A stretch of 6,136 bases of DNA from an uncultured Planctomycetales bacterium. GTDB lineage: Bacteria; Planctomycetota; Planctomycetia; Isosphaerales; Isosphaeraceae. Each line of letters begins with the position of its first letter. Positions within the stretch are counted from its first letter, which is position 1. The position numbers and the translations under genes were made by a program. This document shows positions 5,680-6,136 of this stretch, piece after piece. The stretch spans positions 1-6,136 of the forward strand of contig CALKTZ010000587.1 of NCBI GenBank assembly GCA_937997355.1, written 5' to 3'. A model generated the notes under the pieces. It worked only from the letters and a program-made list of their open reading frames with translations. It did not search any database and was not told where the DNA came from.

Positions 5680-6136
5680 ATGCCGATGCAACCGGACGGA
5701 TTCCAGACGAGGTCGCGACGCGTGGTGCATGAAAACCGCCCCTGGCTCGTCGTCGAGCAGCATGCGGTGGAGTTCCGCGAGAACGGCGTGGTGACCCGGA
5801 CCATCGAGGATTGGGCCTGGGTGGAAACCCCGGATTATGTCTGCGTGCTTCCGGTTTTCGACGACGGCCGCTGCCTCTGCTTCGAACAGTGCAAGTACGG
5901 GGTGGAGGGGACGACCCTGTCCACCGTCGCCGGGCTGATCGACCCGGGCGAAGATCCCCTGACGGCGGCCAAGCGGGAACTCCGCGAGGAGGCCGAGCTC
6001 GAAGCCAAGAACTGGCTCGCGCTCGGCGGCTTCCGGGTCGACGGCAACCGGGGGGCGGGGATTGCCCATCTCTTCTTGGCCCGGGAGCTGCGCCCGACGT
6101 CGGACAAGCACGAGTCCGACGACATCGAGCCGATGA
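5680..6136 (+). CDS. NUDIX hydrolase, ADP-ribose pyrophosphatase-like (3' end cut by window)
   Basis: The first 152 residues are present and the frame is open at the window edge. The NUDIX box occupies residues 85-107: G85, then E91, then R99-E100-L101-R102-E103-E104-A105-E106-L107. This matches G-x5-E-x7-R-E-U-x-E-E-x-G-U except that the last Gly is Glu106. The REXXEE glutamates that bind Mg2+ are intact. The preceding AGLIDPGE (84-91) and the N-terminal strand pattern (RSRRVVHENRPWLVVEQ, 11-27) resemble ADP-ribose/nucleoside-diphosphate-sugar pyrophosphatases, which hydrolyse X-linked nucleoside diphosphates in the cytoplasm. The SPG-type substrate motif of classic ADP-ribose enzymes is not seen after the box, where GNRGAGIAH stands at 122-130, so the substrate is open. 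The start could be ATG 5680 or 5686; an in-frame ATG at 5602 would add 26 residues unlike the family. The ribosome site is weak. It is divergent from the cytochrome operon and probably unrelated to it. Confidence 0.9.
   Translation, partial: MPMQPDGFQTRSRRVVHENRPWLVVEQHAVEFRENGVVTRTIEDWAWVETPDYVCVLPVFDDGRCLCFEQCKYGVEGTTLSTVAGLIDPGEDPLTAAKRELREEAELEAKNWLALGGFRVDGNRGAGIAHLFLARELRPTSDKHESDDIEPM

Noticed and set aside
5590..6111. A 173-codon minus-strand frame at the right edge
   Set aside because: Antisense to the NUDIX gene, whose NUDIX box is clear on the plus strand.

Overview
The window reads as part of a planctomycete chromosome, most likely from the Isosphaeraceae/Gemmatales side of the phylum. 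The main evidence is a two-gene unit that is a hallmark of that phylum. It pairs a large exported planctomycete cytochrome c with PSCyt1, DUF1549 and DUF1553 domains with a Tat-exported DUF1501 protein. Both genes are GC-rich with strongly G/C-ending codons. No RNA gene, insertion sequence, CRISPR array or long repeat was seen.

Layout from left to right. Bases 1-182 hold no convincing gene. Two small overlapping minus-strand genes follow: an unrecognised 72-residue protein (511-729) and a 119-residue protein (183-542). By hand alignment the second looks like a divergent BolA-fold protein in which the signature histidine is replaced. A 110-base gap separates them from a divergent plus-strand gene for a five-helix inner-membrane protein of unknown function (840-1493). 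This left third is visibly less GC-rich than the rest. The membrane gene runs head-on into the minus-strand DUF1501 gene (1513-2991) with only 19 bases between the stops.

The DUF1501 gene follows the PSCyt1-DUF1549-DUF1553 gene (2995-5409, minus) after a 3-base gap, so the two form a translationally coupled operon. The cytochrome carries a Sec signal peptide and two CxxCH motifs, and the partner carries a textbook twin-arginine signal. Both products should therefore act outside the cytoplasmic membrane, one by heme c redox or binding chemistry and the other with an alkaline-phosphatase-like fold. Their substrates are not known.

Upstream of the operon is a 270-base divergent control region. 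It has a candidate minus-strand promoter (TTGAGC, 17 bases, CATAAT), an abutting plus-strand -10-like box (TACAAT), and a leader hairpin followed by a T run on the minus strand. On the right a plus-strand NUDIX hydrolase gene begins at 5680 and runs off the window end. It resembles ADP-ribose/nucleoside-diphosphate-sugar pyrophosphatases.

No clearly new multi-gene system is evident. The points most worth a second look are the BolA-like small protein, the start problem of its upstream partner, and the leader and overlapping promoters of the cytochrome/DUF1501 operon.
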